Shown: positions 7,515 through 19,518 of the stretch, one piece after another
Position numbering within the stretch: position 1 is the first letter of the stretch
How the letters are laid out: each line of letters begins with the position of its first letter
Assembly (NCBI GenBank): GCA_012837325.1
Contig: DURK01000010.1
Coordinates: 1-35,637 of the forward strand
Length of the DNA: 35,637 nucleotides
Source of the DNA: Clostridiales bacterium
Lineage (GTDB): Bacteria; Bacillota; Clostridia; Caldicoprobacterales; DTU083
Reading direction: 5' to 3'
Position numbers and translations under genes: made by a program
Notes under the pieces: generated by a model
The model's input: only the letters and a program-made list of their open reading frames with translations
The model's database searches: none
What the model was told of the DNA's origin: nothing

Positions 7515-10500
7515 TTGTTTGAGCTGAATAATTTGGAAGCCATACAGATAGGTTTGGCTTCTCCGGACAGAATCCGGGAATGGTCGCGCGGCGAGGTAAA
7601 GAAGCCTGAAACCATCAACTATCGCACCCTGAAGCCCGAAAAAGACGGCTTGTTCTGTGAGAAAATCTTTGGCCCCCAAAAGGACTGGGAGTGCCATTGT
7701 GGAAAATATAAGAGAGTACGTTACAAGGGGATTATCTGTGACCGCTGCGGCGTGGAGGTCACCCGATCCAAGGTGCGCAGAGAGCGCATGGGTCATATTG
7801 AATTGGCCGCACCGGTTTCTCATATCTGGTATTTCAAGGGAATCCCCAGCCGCATGGGGCTGCTGCTGGATATGTCTCCCCGTTCCCTGGAGAAGATTCT
7901 CTACTTTGGCTCTTATGTAGTCATTGATCCGGGTGAAACCGATCTGGTTAAAAAGCAGCTGCTTAACGAAAGGGAGTACCGGGAAACCTGCGAAAGATAC
8001 GGTGACAGCTTCCGCTGCGGAATGGGAGCGGAAGCGGTGAAGGAACTGCTTCAAGCCATCAACCTGGATGAACTGTCCCGTGAACTCCGGGCGGAATTGA
8101 GGGCTTCCACCGGGCAGAAACGCATTCGCATTGTCAAGCGCCTGGAAGTCGTCGAGGCCTTCAAGAAATCCGGCAACAATCCGGAGCATATGATCCTGGA
8201 TGTCATTCCTGTTATCCCGCCGGAGCTGCGCCCTATGGTACAGCTGGATGGCGGCAGGTTTGCCACCTCCGACCTGAATGATCTGTACCGGAGAATCATC
8301 AATCGAAACAACCGTTTGAAGAGGCTCCTGGATCTGGGTGCACCGGATATCATTGTTCGAAACGAAAAGCGTATGCTGCAGGAAGCAGTTGACGCTCTGA
8401 TAGACAACGGACGAAGAGGCCGGCCTGTTACCGGCCCCGGCAACCGCCCGTTGAAGTCCTTAAGCGATATGTTAAAGGGGAAGCAGGGACGCTTCCGTCA
8501 GAACCTGCTTGGAAAGCGGGTTGACTACTCCGGCCGTTCGGTAATCGTAGTGGGCCCGGAGCTGAAAATGTTCCAATGCGGCCTGCCCAAGGAAATGGCA
8601 TTGGAGCTGTTCAAGCCCTTTGTCATGAAACGATTGGTGGAAAAGGGTCTAGCCCACAACATCAAAAGTGCAAAGCGCATGGTGGAAAGGGTCAGGGCAG
8701 AAGTTTGGGATGTCGTGGAAGAGGTGATAAAGGAGCATCCGGTGCTCCTGAATCGTGCTCCTACCCTGCATCGTCTGGGTATCCAGGCCTTTGAGCCGGT
8801 ACTGGTGGAAGGACGTGCCTTAAAGCTTCACCCGCTGGTTTGCCCCGCCTATAATGCGGATTTCGACGGGGACCAAATGGCGGTGCACGTGCCCCTGTCG
8901 GTGGAAGCCCAGGCAGAAGCACGCTTTTTGATGCTGGCAGCGAACAACATATTAAAGCCGCAGGACGGCCGTCCGGTTGTTACCCCCACTCAGGATATGA
9001 TCCTGGGCTGCTATTACCTGACCATTGAGCAGGACGGTCAAAAGGGAGAAGGAAAGGTTTTTGGCAGCCCTGAAGAGGTCATCATGGCATACGATGAAGG
9101 CTCCATTGCTCTTCATGCCAAAATTAAACTGCGTGTGACCAAGGAGATAGACGGCGAAAAGAGATCACACCTGATCGACGTCACCGCAGGCAGAGTGATT
9201 TTTAACGAAGCCATACCACAGAACCTGGGATTCAAGGATCGCAGCAATCCCGACGAAATGTTTGATTTGGAGATCAATGTTACCGTTGATAAGGGTGTAC
9301 TGGGGAAAATTGTGGATAAATGCTTCCATCAATATGGTGCCACAGAGACCTCTATTGTACTGGATAAAATCAAGCAGCTGGGCTTTCATTACTCCACCAA
9401 GGGAGCGCTTACGGTCAGTGTGTCCGATATGATTGTTCCGGATGAAAAGAAGGAGCTTTTGACCAAGGCCGATGAAGAGGTTCAGAAGATATACAAACAA
9501 TACCGAAGAGGGCTGATTTCAGATGATGAACGCTATGAAAGAGTAATCGACACCTGGAACGAAACCACGGATGCGGTTACCAGAGCGCTGAAAAATGCCT
9601 GGAATGAATTCAACCCTGTTAACATGATGGCTACCTCCGGTGCCCGGGGCAGCATTAACCAGATTCGTCAGCTGGCAGGTATGCGTGGTTTGATGGCCAA
9701 CCCGTCAGGGAAGATTATTGAACTGCCCATTCGCGCCAACTTCCGGGAAGGTCTGACCGTTCTGGAATTCTTTATCTCCACTCACGGTGCCAGAAAAGGT
9801 CTGGCAGATACCGCTCTTCGTACCGCCGACTCGGGTTATCTGACCCGGCGTCTGGTAGACGTCAGCCAGGATGTCATTGTCCGCTCGGATGACTGCTTTA
9901 CCGGCTCCGGCGAAAAAATCCGGGGTATTGTCGTTCAGGAAATCCGGGAAGACAATGAAGCCATCGAACCCTTTGAAGACCGGATTATCGGCCGGTATAC
10001 GGCAGATCCTGTCATCCATCCTGAAACAGGTGAAGAGATCATAGGTGAAAACCAGCTGATTACTCCTGCCATCGGACTGCAAATTAAAGAAGCCGGGATC
10101 GATACATGCCATATCCGCTCGGTTTTAACCTGCCGAGAAGAATACGGGGTATGTGCCAAGTGCTATGGCAGCAACCTGGCAACAGGAGATCCCATCGATA
10201 TCGGTGAGGCGGTAGGCATTATTGCAGCCCAGTCCATTGGAGAGCCGGGCACCCAGCTTACCATGAGAACCTTCCATACCGGCGGCGTTGCAGGGGACGA
10301 CATTACCCAAGGTCTGCCCAGGGTGGAAGAGTTGTTTGAAGCCCGAAAGCCCAAGGGTCTTGCCATCATTTCGGAGATTTCCGGCCGGGTTTCCGTCAAT
10401 GAGCAGAAGAAAAAGCGGGAGGTTGTCATCACCAACGACAGCGAAGGGGAATCCAAGAGCTATCTGATCCCTTACGGTTCTCGAATCAAGGTGGAAGACG

Positions 10501-11105
10501 GCCAGAACGTGGAGGCCGGTGATGAGCTGACAGAAGGCTCCATCAACCCCCACGATATCCTGAAGATCAAGGGTGTGAAGGGTGTTCAGACCTATCTGCT
10601 TCAGGAGGTGCAGAAGGTGTATCGGCTGCAGGGCGTTGATATCAACGACAGGCACATCGAGGTCATTGTCCGGCAGATGCTGCGCAAGGTGCGTGTGGAA
10701 GATGCGGGAGATACCGACCTGCTGCCCGGCGGCCTGGTGGATATTTTTGAGTTTGAAAGAGAAAACGAAAGGGTGATTGCAGACGGCGGCATGCCTGCTC
10801 AGGCAAAGCGTATCCTGCTGGGCATCACCAAGGCTTCCCTTGCCACCGACTCCTTCCTGTCTGCTGCTTCCTTCCAGGAAACCACAAGGGTACTGACCGA
10901 AGCAGCCATCAAAGGAAAGAGCGATCCCCTGGTAGGGCTGAAGGAAAACGTCATCATTGGAAAGCTGATCCCTGCAGGCACCGGTATGAATCGCTACCGC
11001 GAAATTGAGATCGAAGCACCTGAGCTGGAGGAGGAAGCACCCGAAGAAATGGAGGATTCCACCCAGCCGGAACCGGCCTCTGAAAGCAGTATGCTGGAAG
11101 TGTAA
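7515..11105 (+). CDS. rpoC: DNA-directed RNA polymerase subunit beta'
   Basis: RpoC holds the catalytic magnesium of RNA polymerase. The product has 1196 residues, typical for Firmicutes without large insertions. The N-terminal zinc finger uses Cys60, Cys62, Cys75 and Cys78. The catalytic loop [12 protein letters not shown] has its three aspartates at 449, 451 and 453. The second zinc site is seen in [13 protein letters not shown], and the bridge-helix/trigger-loop region includes [19 protein letters not shown]. Start is TTG at 7515 behind GGAAGGGAG; this gives the expected MFELNN N-terminus, and the ATG at 7508 is in another frame. The C-terminus is short and acidic. No terminator follows before the next promoter. 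Confidence 0.98.
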   Translation: MFELNNLEAIQIGLASPDRIREWSRGEVKKPETINYRTLKPEKDGLFCEKIFGPQKDWECHCGKYKRVRYKGIICDRCGVEVTRSKVRRERMGHIELAAPVSHIWYFKGIPSRMGLLLDMSPRSLEKILYFGSYVVIDPGETDLVKKQLLNEREYRETCERYGDSFRCGMGAEAVKELLQAINLDELSRELRAELRASTGQKRIRIVKRLEVVEAFKKSGNNPEHMILDVIPVIPPELRPMVQLDGGRFATSDLNDLYRRIINRNNRLKRLLDLGAPDIIVRNEKRMLQEAVDALIDNGRRGRPVTGPGNRPLKSLSDMLKGKQGRFRQNLLGKRVDYSGRSVIVVGPELKMFQCGLPKEMALELFKPFVMKRLVEKGLAHNIKSAKRMVERVRAEVWDVVEEVIKEHPVLLNRAPTLHRLGIQAFEPVLVEGRALKLHPLVCPAYNADFDGDQMAVHVPLSVEAQAEARFLMLAANNILKPQDGRPVVTPTQDMILGCYYLTIEQDGQKGEGKVFGSPEEVIMAYDEGSIALHAKIKLRVTKEIDGEKRSHLIDVTAGRVIFNEAIPQNLGFKDRSNPDEMFDLEINVTVDKGVLGKIVDKCFHQYGATETSIVLDKIKQLGFHYSTKGALTVSVSDMIVPDEKKELLTKADEEVQKIYKQYRRGLISDDERYERVIDTWNETTDAVTRALKNAWNEFNPVNMMATSGARGSINQIRQLAGMRGLMANPSGKIIELPIRANFREGLTVLEFFISTHGARKGLADTALRTADSGYLTRRLVDVSQDVIVRSDDCFTGSGEKIRGIVVQEIREDNEAIEPFEDRIIGRYTADPVIHPETGEEIIGENQLITPAIGLQIKEAGIDTCHIRSVLTCREEYGVCAKCYGSNLATGDPIDIGEAVGIIAAQSIGEPGTQLTMRTFHTGGVAGDDITQGLPRVEELFEARKPKGLAIISEISGRVSVNEQKKKREVVITNDSEGESKSYLIPYGSRIKVEDGQNVEAGDELTEGSINPHDILKIKGVKGVQTYLLQEVQKVYRLQGVDINDRHIEVIVRQMLRKVRVEDAGDTDLLPGGLVDIFEFERENERVIADGGMPAQAKRILLGITKASLATDSFLSAASFQETTRVLTEAAIKGKSDPLVGLKENVIIGKLIPAGTGMNRYREIEIEAPELEEEAPEEMEDSTQPEPASESSMLEV

Positions 11106-11123
11106 TAACCAAAAGGATTTTTA

Positions 11124-11152
11124 TTGACAGCCTTGCAGCGGAGTGTTAAAAT
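11124..11152 (+). promoter_or_regulatory. Promoter of rpsL-rpsG-fusA-tuf
   Basis: TTGACA (11124-11129), a 17-nt spacer and TAAAAT (11147-11152) with an upstream TG at 11144-11145 form a nearly ideal sigma-A promoter with an extended -10. It starts only 19 nt past the rpoC stop. Confidence 0.85.
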
Positions 11153-11188
11153 ACTAAGGTGCGCTTATTTCTGAACAGGACTCAGTAT

Positions 11189-11222
11189 GCAGCTGCGGTA
11201 TCCATACAGCTGCCGCAGCTGC
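11189..11222 (+). promoter_or_regulatory. GC-rich hairpin in the rpsL leader
   Basis: GCAGCTGCGG (11189-11198) pairs perfectly with CCGCAGCTGC (11213-11222) around a 14-nt loop that itself contains a third CAGCTG (11207-11212), so alternative folds are possible. No T run follows, so it is not a terminator. It lies about 30 nt into the transcript from the promoter upstream, and may be a ribosomal-protein binding site or an mRNA stabiliser; that is inference. Confidence 0.5.
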
Positions 11223-11319
11223 TATATGATTAAATAGAAAAAAGCGTGGTATTATCAATAATCGTACCCATTCAATCATTCCGGACTATACACGAATTAC
11301 TTTGAAAGGAGGTGGGGAA

Positions 11320-12242
<923 letters not shown>

Positions 12243-12337
12243 GAAAGCTGCAGGAACAATTTTACTTGAGAAAACCGGTATGAAGCAAAAATCAGGAACG
12301 GTGATTGGGTTTAACACAACTGAAAGGAGGCGACACA

Positions 12338-14404
12338 GTGCCTAGGCAATTTACATTGGAAATGACAAGAAATGTCGGTATCATGGCTCATATTGACGCC
12401 GGAAAGACCACAACAACCGAGCGCATATTGTTCTACACCGGCCGGGTGCACAAGCTGGGGGAAACCCATGAAGGCAGTGCTACCATGGACTGGATGGAGC
12501 AGGAACAGGAACGCGGCATCACCATTACGTCCGCAGCCACTACAGCGCAGTGGAAAAATCATCGTATCAACATCATTGATACGCCAGGGCACGTTGACTT
12601 TACCGTTGAAGTTGAACGCTCTCTCCGCGTCCTCGATGGTGCAGTAGCCGTGTTTTGTGCCAAGGGAGGCGTAGAGCCTCAGTCTGAGACGGTCTGGAGG
12701 CAGGCAGATAAATATCATGTTCCCAGACTGGCGTACATCAACAAGATGGATATTATGGGTGCCGATTTCCATAGAGTGGTCGGCATGATAAAGGATCGTC
12801 TTTCTGCTAACCCGGTACCCTTACAATTGCCCATCGGCAAGGAAGAGACCTTCAAGGGCATCGTTGATCTCATTCAAATGAAGGCTTACATCTATACCGA
12901 TGATTTGGGTACCCATAGTGAAGTAACCGATATACCGGAGGATATGCAGGATGCAGCCCAGGAATATCGAAACAGGCTGTTGGAAAGCATAGCGGAAAGC
13001 GATGAAGAACTGATGATGAAGTATCTGGACGGGGAAGAGCTGACCGTCGAAGAAATTCATCAGGGAATCCGTAAGGCGACCATTTCCCTGGAGATGGTTC
13101 CGGTTGTATGCGGTTCGTCCTATAAAAACAAAGGGGTACAGCTGCTTTTGGATGCAGTTGTGGAGTACATGCCGTCCCCGTTGGATGTACCCGCCATCAA
13201 AGGCAAGCTGCCGAATTCCGGCGAAGAGACGGAAAGACACTCCTCTGATGAGGAGCCCTTCAGTGCTCTGGCTTTCAAGATCATGACTGACCCTTATGTC
13301 GGGAAACTGGCTTTCTTCCGGGTCTACTCAGGCGTCTTGAAGACAGGCACCTACGTGTACAATGCGGCCAAAGGCAAGCGTGAGCGTATTGGCAGAATTC
13401 TGCTCATGCATGCCAACCACAGAGAGGAAGTACAGGAGGTTTATGCCGGTGATATTGCAGCTGCTGTCGGTCTGAAGGATACCACCACCGGTGACACCCT
13501 GTGTGCCGAAGAACACCCGGTTATTTTGGAATCCATGGAGTTTCCGGAGCCGGTTATTCAAGTGGCAATTGAACCCAAAACCAAGGCTGGACAGGAAAAG
13601 ATGGGGATAGCTTTGGTTAAGCTGGCGGAAGAGGACCCCACCTTCCGTACCTATACCGATCAGGAAACCGGGCAGACCATTATTGCCGGCATGGGTGAGC
13701 TTCACCTGGATATTATTGTCGATCGGATGCTCCGGGAGTTTAAGGTAGAGGCAAATGTAGGGAAGCCCCAGGTTGCCTATCGGGAAACCATCCGCAGACC
13801 GGTCAAAAGCGAAGGAAGATTCGTACGGCAGTCCGGCGGTCGAGGCCAATATGGCCATGTGCTGCTGGAGGTTGAGCCTCTGGAGCCTGGTTCCGGTTAT
13901 GAATTCGTAAACAAGATTGTAGGCGGTGTGGTTCCCAGGGAATACATCCAGCCGGTAGACAACGGGATACAGGAAGCGCTGGAAAGCGGTGTGCTGGGAG
14001 GCTATCCGGTAGTGGATATCCGCGCCACGCTGGTAGACGGTTCCTACCACGACGTCGACTCCTCGGAAATGGCATTTAAGATTGCCGGTTCCATGGCCAT
14101 AAAGGAAGCCCTGAACAAGGCCGACCCTGCGCTGCTGGAGCCGGTCATGAAGGTAGAGGTTACCGTACCCGAGGAATACATGGGAGACGTAATTGGCGAC
14201 ATCAATTCCCGCCGGGGCAGAATCGAGGGAATGGACGCTCAATCGGGAGCCCAGGTCATTCGATGCTTTGTGCCTCTGGCTGAAATGTTCGGCTATGCGA
14301 CCGATCTTCGCTCCAAAACCCAGGGACGCGGCGTCTACATTATGCAATTGTCCCATTACGAAGAAGTTCCAAAGAATATAATGGAAAAGATTATTACAAA
14401 ATAA
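12338..14404 (+). CDS. fusA: Elongation factor G
   Basis: EF-G is the GTPase that drives translocation. The 688-residue product has the complete five-domain length. The G domain shows the P-loop AHIDAGKT (17-24), the RGITI switch segment (59-63), DTPGH (81-85) and NKMD (135-138). Domain IV and the C-terminal part contain [12 protein letters not shown] and the closing [16 protein letters not shown]. The start is GTG at 12338 behind AAAGGAGG; the frame is open further up, but this start gives the expected MPRQF N-terminus. tuf follows after 35 nt. Confidence 0.98.
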   Translation: MPRQFTLEMTRNVGIMAHIDAGKTTTTERILFYTGRVHKLGETHEGSATMDWMEQEQERGITITSAATTAQWKNHRINIIDTPGHVDFTVEVERSLRVLDGAVAVFCAKGGVEPQSETVWRQADKYHVPRLAYINKMDIMGADFHRVVGMIKDRLSANPVPLQLPIGKEETFKGIVDLIQMKAYIYTDDLGTHSEVTDIPEDMQDAAQEYRNRLLESIAESDEELMMKYLDGEELTVEEIHQGIRKATISLEMVPVVCGSSYKNKGVQLLLDAVVEYMPSPLDVPAIKGKLPNSGEETERHSSDEEPFSALAFKIMTDPYVGKLAFFRVYSGVLKTGTYVYNAAKGKRERIGRILLMHANHREEVQEVYAGDIAAAVGLKDTTTGDTLCAEEHPVILESMEFPEPVIQVAIEPKTKAGQEKMGIALVKLAEEDPTFRTYTDQETGQTIIAGMGELHLDIIVDRMLREFKVEANVGKPQVAYRETIRRPVKSEGRFVRQSGGRGQYGHVLLEVEPLEPGSGYEFVNKIVGGVVPREYIQPVDNGIQEALESGVLGGYPVVDIRATLVDGSYHDVDSSEMAFKIAGSMAIKEALNKADPALLEPVMKVEVTVPEEYMGDVIGDINSRRGRIEGMDAQSGAQVIRCFVPLAEMFGYATDLRSKTQGRGVYIMQLSHYEEVPKNIMEKIITK

Positions 14405-14439
14405 GAATTATACTGCTTTATTTAAGGAGGATGCTAATC

Positions 14440-15651
14440 ATGGCAAAGGCAAAATTTGAAAGAACCAAACCCCATGTCAACATAGGCACCATCGGCCACG
14501 TTGACCACGGCAAAACCACATTGACTGCAGCAATCACTATGGTTATGTCTAAATTTGGCAGAGCTCAGGCCACCAAATACGACGAAATTGACAAGGCTCC
14601 GGAAGAAAAGGAAAGAGGAATCACCATAAATACCTCTCACGTTGAGTACGAGACGGAAAACCGTCACTATGCCCACGTTGACTGCCCCGGCCACGCCGAC
14701 TATGTAAAGAACATGATCACCGGCGCAGCCCAGATGGACGGTGCCATTCTGGTCGTATCCTCAGCTGACGGCCCCATGCCCCAGACCCGGGAGCACATCC
14801 TGCTGGCCCGTCAGGTAGGCGTACCCTATATCGTCGTATACATGAACAAAACCGACATGGTAGACGACGAAGAGCTTCTTGAGCTGGTAGAGCTGGAAGT
14901 AAGAGAGCTTTTAAGCGAGTACGAATTCCCGGGAGACGACATCCCGATCATCAAGGGCTCCGCCCTGAAGGCACTGGAAGCAGTACAAAACGGAGCAGAC
15001 GTGGAGAGCGATCCCTGGTGCAAATCCATCTTTGAGCTGATGGAAGCAGTGGACAGCTATGTACCCACACCGGAGCGTGCTACCGACAGGCCCTTCCTGA
15101 TGCCCGTTGAGGACGTATTCTCCATTACCGGACGCGGCACCGTTGCCACCGGCAGAGTGGAAAGAGGAACCATCAAGGTATCCGACACCGTCGAAATCGT
15201 AGGTCTGGCTGAAGAATCCAGAACCACCGTCGTAACCGGCGTGGAGATGTTCCGTAAGCTGCTGGATCAGGCTGTAGCCGGCGATAACATCGGCGCCTTG
15301 CTGCGCGGTGTACAAAGAACGGAAATCGAGCGTGGTCAGGTATTGGCCAAGCCCGGCAGCATCAAGCCCCACACCCACTTCCACTCCGAGGTTTATGTAC
15401 TGACCAAGGAAGAAGGCGGCCGCCATACTCCTTTCTTCAACGGCTATCGTCCCCAGTTCTACTTCAGAACCACAGACGTAACCGGAGTGATTGAGCTTCC
15501 GGAAGGGGTTGAAATGGTTATGCCCGGAGACAATATCCAGATGACCATCAAGCTGATTACCCCCATCGCCATCGAAGAAGGTCTGCGCTTTGCCATCCGT
15601 GAAGGCGGCAGAACCGTTGGAGCCGGCGTTGTTGCCTCGGTTATCGAGTAA
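14440..15651 (+). CDS. tuf: Elongation factor Tu
   Basis: EF-Tu carries aminoacyl-tRNA to the ribosome as a GTP complex. The product has 403 residues. The G domain has GHVDHGKT (19-26), RGITI (59-63), DCPGH (81-85) and NKTD (136-139). The third residue of that last motif is Thr, where Cys is common in bacteria; the motif itself (NKxD) is intact. The barrel domains include [13 protein letters not shown] and the C-terminal [13 protein letters not shown] at 14440 follows AAGGAGG; the TTG-side extension of the frame overlaps that site. Codon choice looks strongly biased towards C in third position, as expected for a very highly expressed gene. A 12-bp hairpin follows the stop. Confidence 0.98.
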   Translation: MAKAKFERTKPHVNIGTIGHVDHGKTTLTAAITMVMSKFGRAQATKYDEIDKAPEEKERGITINTSHVEYETENRHYAHVDCPGHADYVKNMITGAAQMDGAILVVSSADGPMPQTREHILLARQVGVPYIVVYMNKTDMVDDEELLELVELEVRELLSEYEFPGDDIPIIKGSALKALEAVQNGADVESDPWCKSIFELMEAVDSYVPTPERATDRPFLMPVEDVFSITGRGTVATGRVERGTIKVSDTVEIVGLAEESRTTVVTGVEMFRKLLDQAVAGDNIGALLRGVQRTEIERGQVLAKPGSIKPHTHFHSEVYVLTKEEGGRHTPFFNGYRPQFYFRTTDVTGVIELPEGVEMVMPGDNIQMTIKLITPIAIEEGLRFAIREGGRTVGAGVVASVIE

Positions 15652-15667
15652 TTAAAATCCAAAATCG

Positions 15668-15700
15668 CTATCCTTCAGCGCTTGCTGAAGGATAGTGTAT
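15668..15700 (+). terminator. Hairpin, probable terminator after tuf
   Basis: CTATCCTTCAGC (15668-15679) pairs perfectly with GCTGAAGGATAG (15684-15695) around GCTT. The following TGTATTT is a poor T run, so termination may be partial. Confidence 0.65.
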
Positions 15701-15715
15701 TTCATAAAATAATGC

Positions 15716-15744
15716 TTGCTTTTCGCATGTTTTTATTGTAATAT
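15716..15744 (+). promoter_or_regulatory. Probable promoter of the S10-spc-alpha superoperon
   Basis: TTGCTT (15716-15721), a 17-nt spacer and TAATAT (15739-15744) lie in an AT-rich stretch just past the tuf hairpin. The -35 is imperfect. Start near 15751 would leave a leader of about 235 nt before rpsJ. Confidence 0.55.
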
Positions 15745-15750
15745 TAAATG

Positions 15751-15986
15751 GTTGCGTTACTATTAGGACACTAGGGATGAAGTAAAAGGTTGCCGATGCT
15801 GCATCGGGGAATTTTTACGGACCAGTCCGCATGAATCGGGCGAAATACCTTGGTTGCTTCTTGTGTCTTTATTTTTTCTGTGAAATATGGCACACGTGGA
15901 TAAGTGTAAACAAGGTACAATATTGCCCCTTCTAACTTATCAGGACGAAAAAATGCGTCCGGTTGTAATAAAAGGAGGGAAATGTT
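15751..15986 (+). other. Long untranslated leader of rpsJ with paired elements
   Basis: No gene is visible here. CCGAT (15793-15797) can pair with ATCGG (15803-15807), followed shortly by a run of T (15812-15816), or instead with ATCGG further down (15835-15839), enclosing CGGACCAGTCCG (15818-15829), which is itself a short hairpin. Near the gene, GGACG (15943-15947) pairs with CGTCC (15956-15960). The two mutually exclusive pairings suggest a possible switch, but the stems are short and no known leader family was recognised. Confidence 0.4.
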
Positions 15987-16295
15987 TTGGCTAACCAAAA
16001 TATCAGAATTAAATTGAAGGCCTACGATCACACCTTGATTGATCAGTCAGCACAGAAGATCGTAGAGACCGCAAAGAAAACGGGGGCACAGGTTTCCGGC
16101 CCCATACCGCTGCCCACCGATAAGGAGATTATCACAATACTGCGAGCTCCTCACAAGTACAAGGACAGCCGCGAACAGTTTGAAATGAGAACACACAAGC
16201 GCTTAATCGACATCCTGAGCCCCACCTCCAAAACGGTGGACTCTCTGATGAGGCTGGATCTGCCGGCGGGTGTTGATATCGAAATCAAGCTATAG
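15987..16295 (+). CDS. rpsJ: 30S ribosomal protein S10 (uS10), also NusE
   Basis: S10 sits in the 30S head and also acts as NusE with NusB and NusG in antitermination. The 102-residue product matches the family length, with [20 protein letters not shown], then [11 protein letters not shown] and the loop residues [18 protein letters not shown]. Translation starts at TTG 15987, eight nt or so behind AAAGGAGGG; a nearby ATG at 15982 is out of frame. It is the first gene of the superoperon, behind a long leader. Confidence 0.97.
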   Translation: MANQNIRIKLKAYDHTLIDQSAQKIVETAKKTGAQVSGPIPLPTDKEIITILRAPHKYKDSREQFEMRTHKRLIDILSPTSKTVDSLMRLDLPAGVDIEIKL

Positions 16296-16335
16296 GATTT
16301 CGACCACGATTGTAGAAGAACGGAGGTTTTACAAA

Positions 16336-16965
16336 ATGCAAAAAGCCATTCTGGGTAAAAAGCTGGGTATGTCCCAGATCTTCACAGAAGACGGCCTGCT
16401 GGTACCCGTTACCGTAGTGGAAGCCGGTCCCTGTGTTGTTACTCAGGTCAAGACTGAGGAAAAAGATGGTTATCATGCTCTTCAGGTCGGCTTTGATGAC
16501 ATCAGAACAAAGCTGGTCAACAAACCGCTGAAGGGTCATTTTGATAAAGGGAATGTACCATATAAACGTTATATCAGAGAATTCAAGCTGGACAATGCGC
16601 AGGATTACAGCGTAGGCAGCGAAATCAAGGCAGACATCTTCAAGGCAGGAGACAAGGTGGATGTCAGCGGCATCAGCAAGGGAAAAGGCTTTGCCGGTAC
16701 CATAAAAAGATGGAATCAGCACAGAGGCCCCATGTCCCACGGCTCCCGTTACCATCGCCGGCCCGGTTCCATGGGTCCCGGATCTTCTCCCGGACGGGTC
16801 TTCAAGACCAAAAGACTGCCCGGCCGTATGGGCTATGACAGGGTAACCGTTGCCAACCTGGAGGTTGTGAAGGTTGATGCAGAGCGCAACCTGCTTCTGA
16901 TCAAAGGCGCAGTGCCCGGCAGCAGGGGAACGCTGCTTACCATCAAGGAAACGGTCAAGAACTAA
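16336..16965 (+). CDS. rplC: 50S ribosomal protein L3 (uL3)
   Basis: L3 is an early assembly protein reaching the peptidyl transferase centre. The 209-residue product begins [20 protein letters not shown] and contains the central extension with [29 protein letters not shown] and the [11 protein letters not shown] segment. The frame runs back into rpsJ, but the ATG at 16336 follows CGGAGG at good spacing and is the only sensible start. rplD begins 30 nt after the stop. Confidence 0.98.
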   Translation: MQKAILGKKLGMSQIFTEDGLLVPVTVVEAGPCVVTQVKTEEKDGYHALQVGFDDIRTKLVNKPLKGHFDKGNVPYKRYIREFKLDNAQDYSVGSEIKADIFKAGDKVDVSGISKGKGFAGTIKRWNQHRGPMSHGSRYHRRPGSMGPGSSPGRVFKTKRLPGRMGYDRVTVANLEVVKVDAERNLLLIKGAVPGSRGTLLTIKETVKN

Positions 16966-16995
16966 TCGCAAGTAAGACAGAAAGGAGGACAGGCT

Positions 16996-17619
16996 ATGCC
17001 TAAAGTAGCTTTATATAATATGGAAGGCGCTTCCGTTGGCGAAATCGAGCTGAAAGACGAAGTTTTCGGCGTTGAAGTCAACAGGGATGCCATGTATCAG
17101 GTCACAAAGATGCAGTTGGCCAACAAAAGGCAGGGCACCCAGTCTACCCTGACCCGTGCAGAGGTTAGAGGAGGCGGCGCCAAGCCCTGGAGGCAAAAGG
17201 GAACCGGTCGTGCCCGTCACGGCAGCACACGCTCCCCCATCTGGATCAAGGGCGGCGTTACATTCGCTCCCAAGCCCAGGGATTACAGCTATACCATCCC
17301 TAAGAAAATAAAAAGGCTTGCACTCAAGAGCGCACTCAGCTCCAAGGTGCAAAACGACAGCATCATTGTTATGGAGTCTTTGGCTCTGTCAGAAGCCAAG
17401 ACCAGAGAAATGGTCAAGGTTCTGAATAACCTGAAGGTGGACGATAAAGCATTGCTGGTCATCAAAGGGAAGGATGAAAACATAGAAAGAGCGGCGCGCA
17501 ACCTGCCCAATGTAAAACTGGCATTTGTCAACACGCTCAACGTACTGGACATCCTGAACTACAACCGCTTCATCATTACACAGGATGCAGCGCGCCTTGT
17601 CGAGGAGGTGTACGCGTAA
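16996..17619 (+). CDS. rplD: 50S ribosomal protein L4 (uL4)
   Basis: L4 lines the polypeptide exit tunnel with a long loop. The 207-residue product carries this loop as [20 protein letters not shown] followed by [14 protein letters not shown], and ends with [17 protein letters not shown], the standard C-terminal signature. AAAGGAGG precedes the ATG. In enterobacteria L4 represses the S10 operon; no such site was recognised here. Its stop overlaps the rplW start by one base, indicating translational coupling. Confidence 0.98.
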   Translation: MPKVALYNMEGASVGEIELKDEVFGVEVNRDAMYQVTKMQLANKRQGTQSTLTRAEVRGGGAKPWRQKGTGRARHGSTRSPIWIKGGVTFAPKPRDYSYTIPKKIKRLALKSALSSKVQNDSIIVMESLALSEAKTREMVKVLNNLKVDDKALLVIKGKDENIERAARNLPNVKLAFVNTLNVLDILNYNRFIITQDAARLVEEVYA

Positions 17620-17915
17620 TGAAGAATCCTCATGATATCATTATTAAACCGGTACTAAGTGAAAAAAGCTATGATTCCATAGCAGACAAAAAATATACCT
17701 TTATCGTGGACAGAAAGGCGAACAAAACCGAGATCAAGCAGGCCATAGAGGCGATCTTCGGCGTTAAGGTAGAAAGTGTCAATACCCTTCGGCAGGAAGG
17801 TAAGATGAAAAGAACAGGCGTTCACATCGGCAGAAGGCCATCCTTCAAAAAAGCCTATGTACGACTGACCGCCGACAGCAAGGAAATTGAATTCTTCGAA
17901 GGAATGGCACAATAA
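17619..17915 (+). CDS. rplW: 50S ribosomal protein L23 (uL23)
   Basis: L23 lies at the tunnel exit and is the docking site for trigger factor and SRP. The 98-residue product contains [14 protein letters not shown] near the N-terminus and [20 protein letters not shown], typical of the family. The start codon shares its first base with the rplD stop; GAGGAGGTG inside the end of rplD is the ribosome binding site. Confidence 0.98.
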   Translation: MKNPHDIIIKPVLSEKSYDSIADKKYTFIVDRKANKTEIKQAIEAIFGVKVESVNTLRQEGKMKRTGVHIGRRPSFKKAYVRLTADSKEIEFFEGMAQ

Positions 17916-17929
17916 GGAGGTTATAAAAA

Positions 17930-18760
17930 ATGGCGATAAAAAAATACAATCCCACCTCCCCCGCCAGAAGACATATGTCCGTTTCTGCCTTTGAAGAAAT
18001 CACCAAAAAGGCTCCGGAAAAGTCTCTTGTGGTAACCCTTAAGAGCAAAGCCGGCAGAAATGCACAGGGACGAATCACAGTTCGTCATCGAGGCGGCGGA
18101 GAAAAGAGAAAATACCGTATCATCGACTTCAAGCGCACCAAGGACGATGTGCCGGCAAAGGTTGCTGCGATCGAATATGATCCCAACCGCAGTGCCAACA
18201 TCGCATTGCTGCACTATGCAGATGGGGAAAAGCGATACATTATCTGTCCAAACGGTTTGAAGGTCGGCGACACTGTCGTGTCCGGACCGAATTCCGATAT
18301 CAAGGTCGGTAATGCCCTTCCCTTAAGGAATATCCCCGTGGGTACCGTGATTCACAACATCGAGCTGCGTGCAGGCAAAGGTGCCCAATTGGTTCGTTCA
18401 GCAGGAAATTCCGCACAGCTCATGGCCAAGGAAGGAAACTTCGCACAAGTCAGACTTCCTTCCGGTGAAGTCCGTCAGGTTCGTGCAGAATGCCGGGCTA
18501 CCATCGGCCAGGTCGGCAACGTGGACCATGAGAACATTACCATCGGAAAAGCAGGAAGAAAAAGACACATGGGTTTCCGTCCTACCGTACGCGGTTCGGT
18601 CATGAACCCGGTTGACCATCCACACGGCGGCGGTGAAGGCCGTTCACCCATTGGAAGACCTTCTCCTGTTACACCCTGGGGCAAACCTACTTTGGGATAC
18701 AAGACCAGGAAAAAGAACAAGGAATCCGATAAATATATTGTCAAGCGCAGAAAAGTTTGA
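17930..18760 (+). CDS. rplB: 50S ribosomal protein L2 (uL2)
   Basis: L2 is a primary 23S rRNA binder needed for subunit joining and peptidyl transfer. The 276-residue product has [38 protein letters not shown], and the highly conserved C-terminal loop [14 protein letters not shown] with the functional His. AAGGAGG precedes the ATG. The C-terminus KYIVKRRKV is the standard Firmicutes end. Confidence 0.98.
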   Translation: MAIKKYNPTSPARRHMSVSAFEEITKKAPEKSLVVTLKSKAGRNAQGRITVRHRGGGEKRKYRIIDFKRTKDDVPAKVAAIEYDPNRSANIALLHYADGEKRYIICPNGLKVGDTVVSGPNSDIKVGNALPLRNIPVGTVIHNIELRAGKGAQLVRSAGNSAQLMAKEGNFAQVRLPSGEVRQVRAECRATIGQVGNVDHENITIGKAGRKRHMGFRPTVRGSVMNPVDHPHGGGEGRSPIGRPSPVTPWGKPTLGYKTRKKNKESDKYIVKRRKV

Positions 18761-18799
18761 TTTGCGCATCTGTTTAACAATCGAAAGGAGGCACACTGG

Positions 18800-19084
18800 A
18801 TGAGCCGGTCGGTTAAAAAGGGACCATACGTCCGTATGGATCTTTTAAAGAAAATACAGGAAATGAATGATCAGGGTAAGAAAGCAGTATTGAAGACTTG
18901 GTCCAGAGCATCCACCATCTTTCCGGAAATGGTCGGACACACCATTGCTGTTCATGACGGCAGGAAGCATGTACCGATTTATATTACCGAGGACATGGTA
19001 GGTCATAAGCTGGGGGAATTTGCACCCACCAGAACCTATAGAGGTCACAGCGGACATACGGAAAGGTCTACTGCATTGAAATAG
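18800..19084 (+). CDS. rpsS: 30S ribosomal protein S19 (uS19)
   Basis: S19 lies in the 30S head and takes part in the bridge to the large subunit. The 94-residue product starts [11 protein letters not shown] and contains [20 protein letters not shown] and [14 protein letters not shown], all family hallmarks. AAAGGAGG is placed well before the ATG. It sits between rplB (39 nt upstream) and rplV (17 nt downstream). Confidence 0.98.
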   Translation: MSRSVKKGPYVRMDLLKKIQEMNDQGKKAVLKTWSRASTIFPEMVGHTIAVHDGRKHVPIYITEDMVGHKLGEFAPTRTYRGHSGHTERSTALK

Positions 19085-19101
19085 TCGAAGGAGGAATTTA
19101 A

Positions 19102-19491
19102 GTGGCAACAAGGATAAAAGAAAAGGCGAGAGCCCGCCAGGAAAACAGAGAAAAACGCCCCCATGCCACCGCTCGTTATGTCCGAATCTCTTCCAGAAAG
19201 GTCAAGATTGTGATTGATCTGATTCGGGGGAAAAAGGTGGGCGAGGCGCTTTCCATTCTGGAGTTTACCCCCAAGTCGGCTTCAGAGCCGGTTGCCAAGC
19301 TCTTAAAATCTGCTATGGCCAATGCGGAAAACAACCTGGGGTTGGATCCGGACAGCCTGTATGTTGCTGAAGTATATGCAAATCAGGGGCCGACCCTGAA
19401 AAGGTTGAGAGCCAGAGCACAGGGCAGGGCAAACAGAATTCGAAAGAGAACCAGCCATATCAGTATCGTCCTGGACGAGTTGAAAGCATAA
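19102..19491 (+). CDS. rplV: 50S ribosomal protein L22 (uL22), with basic N-terminal extension
   Basis: L22 lines the exit tunnel near the macrolide site. The 129-residue product carries a basic N-terminal extension of about 20 residues ([15 protein letters not shown]) before the usual [20 protein letters not shown] start of the fold. The beta-hairpin of the tunnel is present around [20 protein letters not shown]. Start is GTG at 19102 behind AAGGAGG; no in-frame ATG lies where a shorter protein would start, so the extension is probably real. Confidence 0.97.
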   Translation: MATRIKEKARARQENREKRPHATARYVRISSRKVKIVIDLIRGKKVGEALSILEFTPKSASEPVAKLLKSAMANAENNLGLDPDSLYVAEVYANQGPTLKRLRARAQGRANRIRKRTSHISIVLDELKA

Positions 19492-19518
19492 AGTACAAGT
19501 ACAAGGAGGGATAATTAA

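Noticed and set aside
7116-8189. Long minus-strand reading frame with many Ser codons opposite the rpoB end
   Set aside because: It is the shadow of the acidic GAT/GAC/GAA-rich tail of rpoB and the start of rpoC; no ribosome binding site or family similarity.
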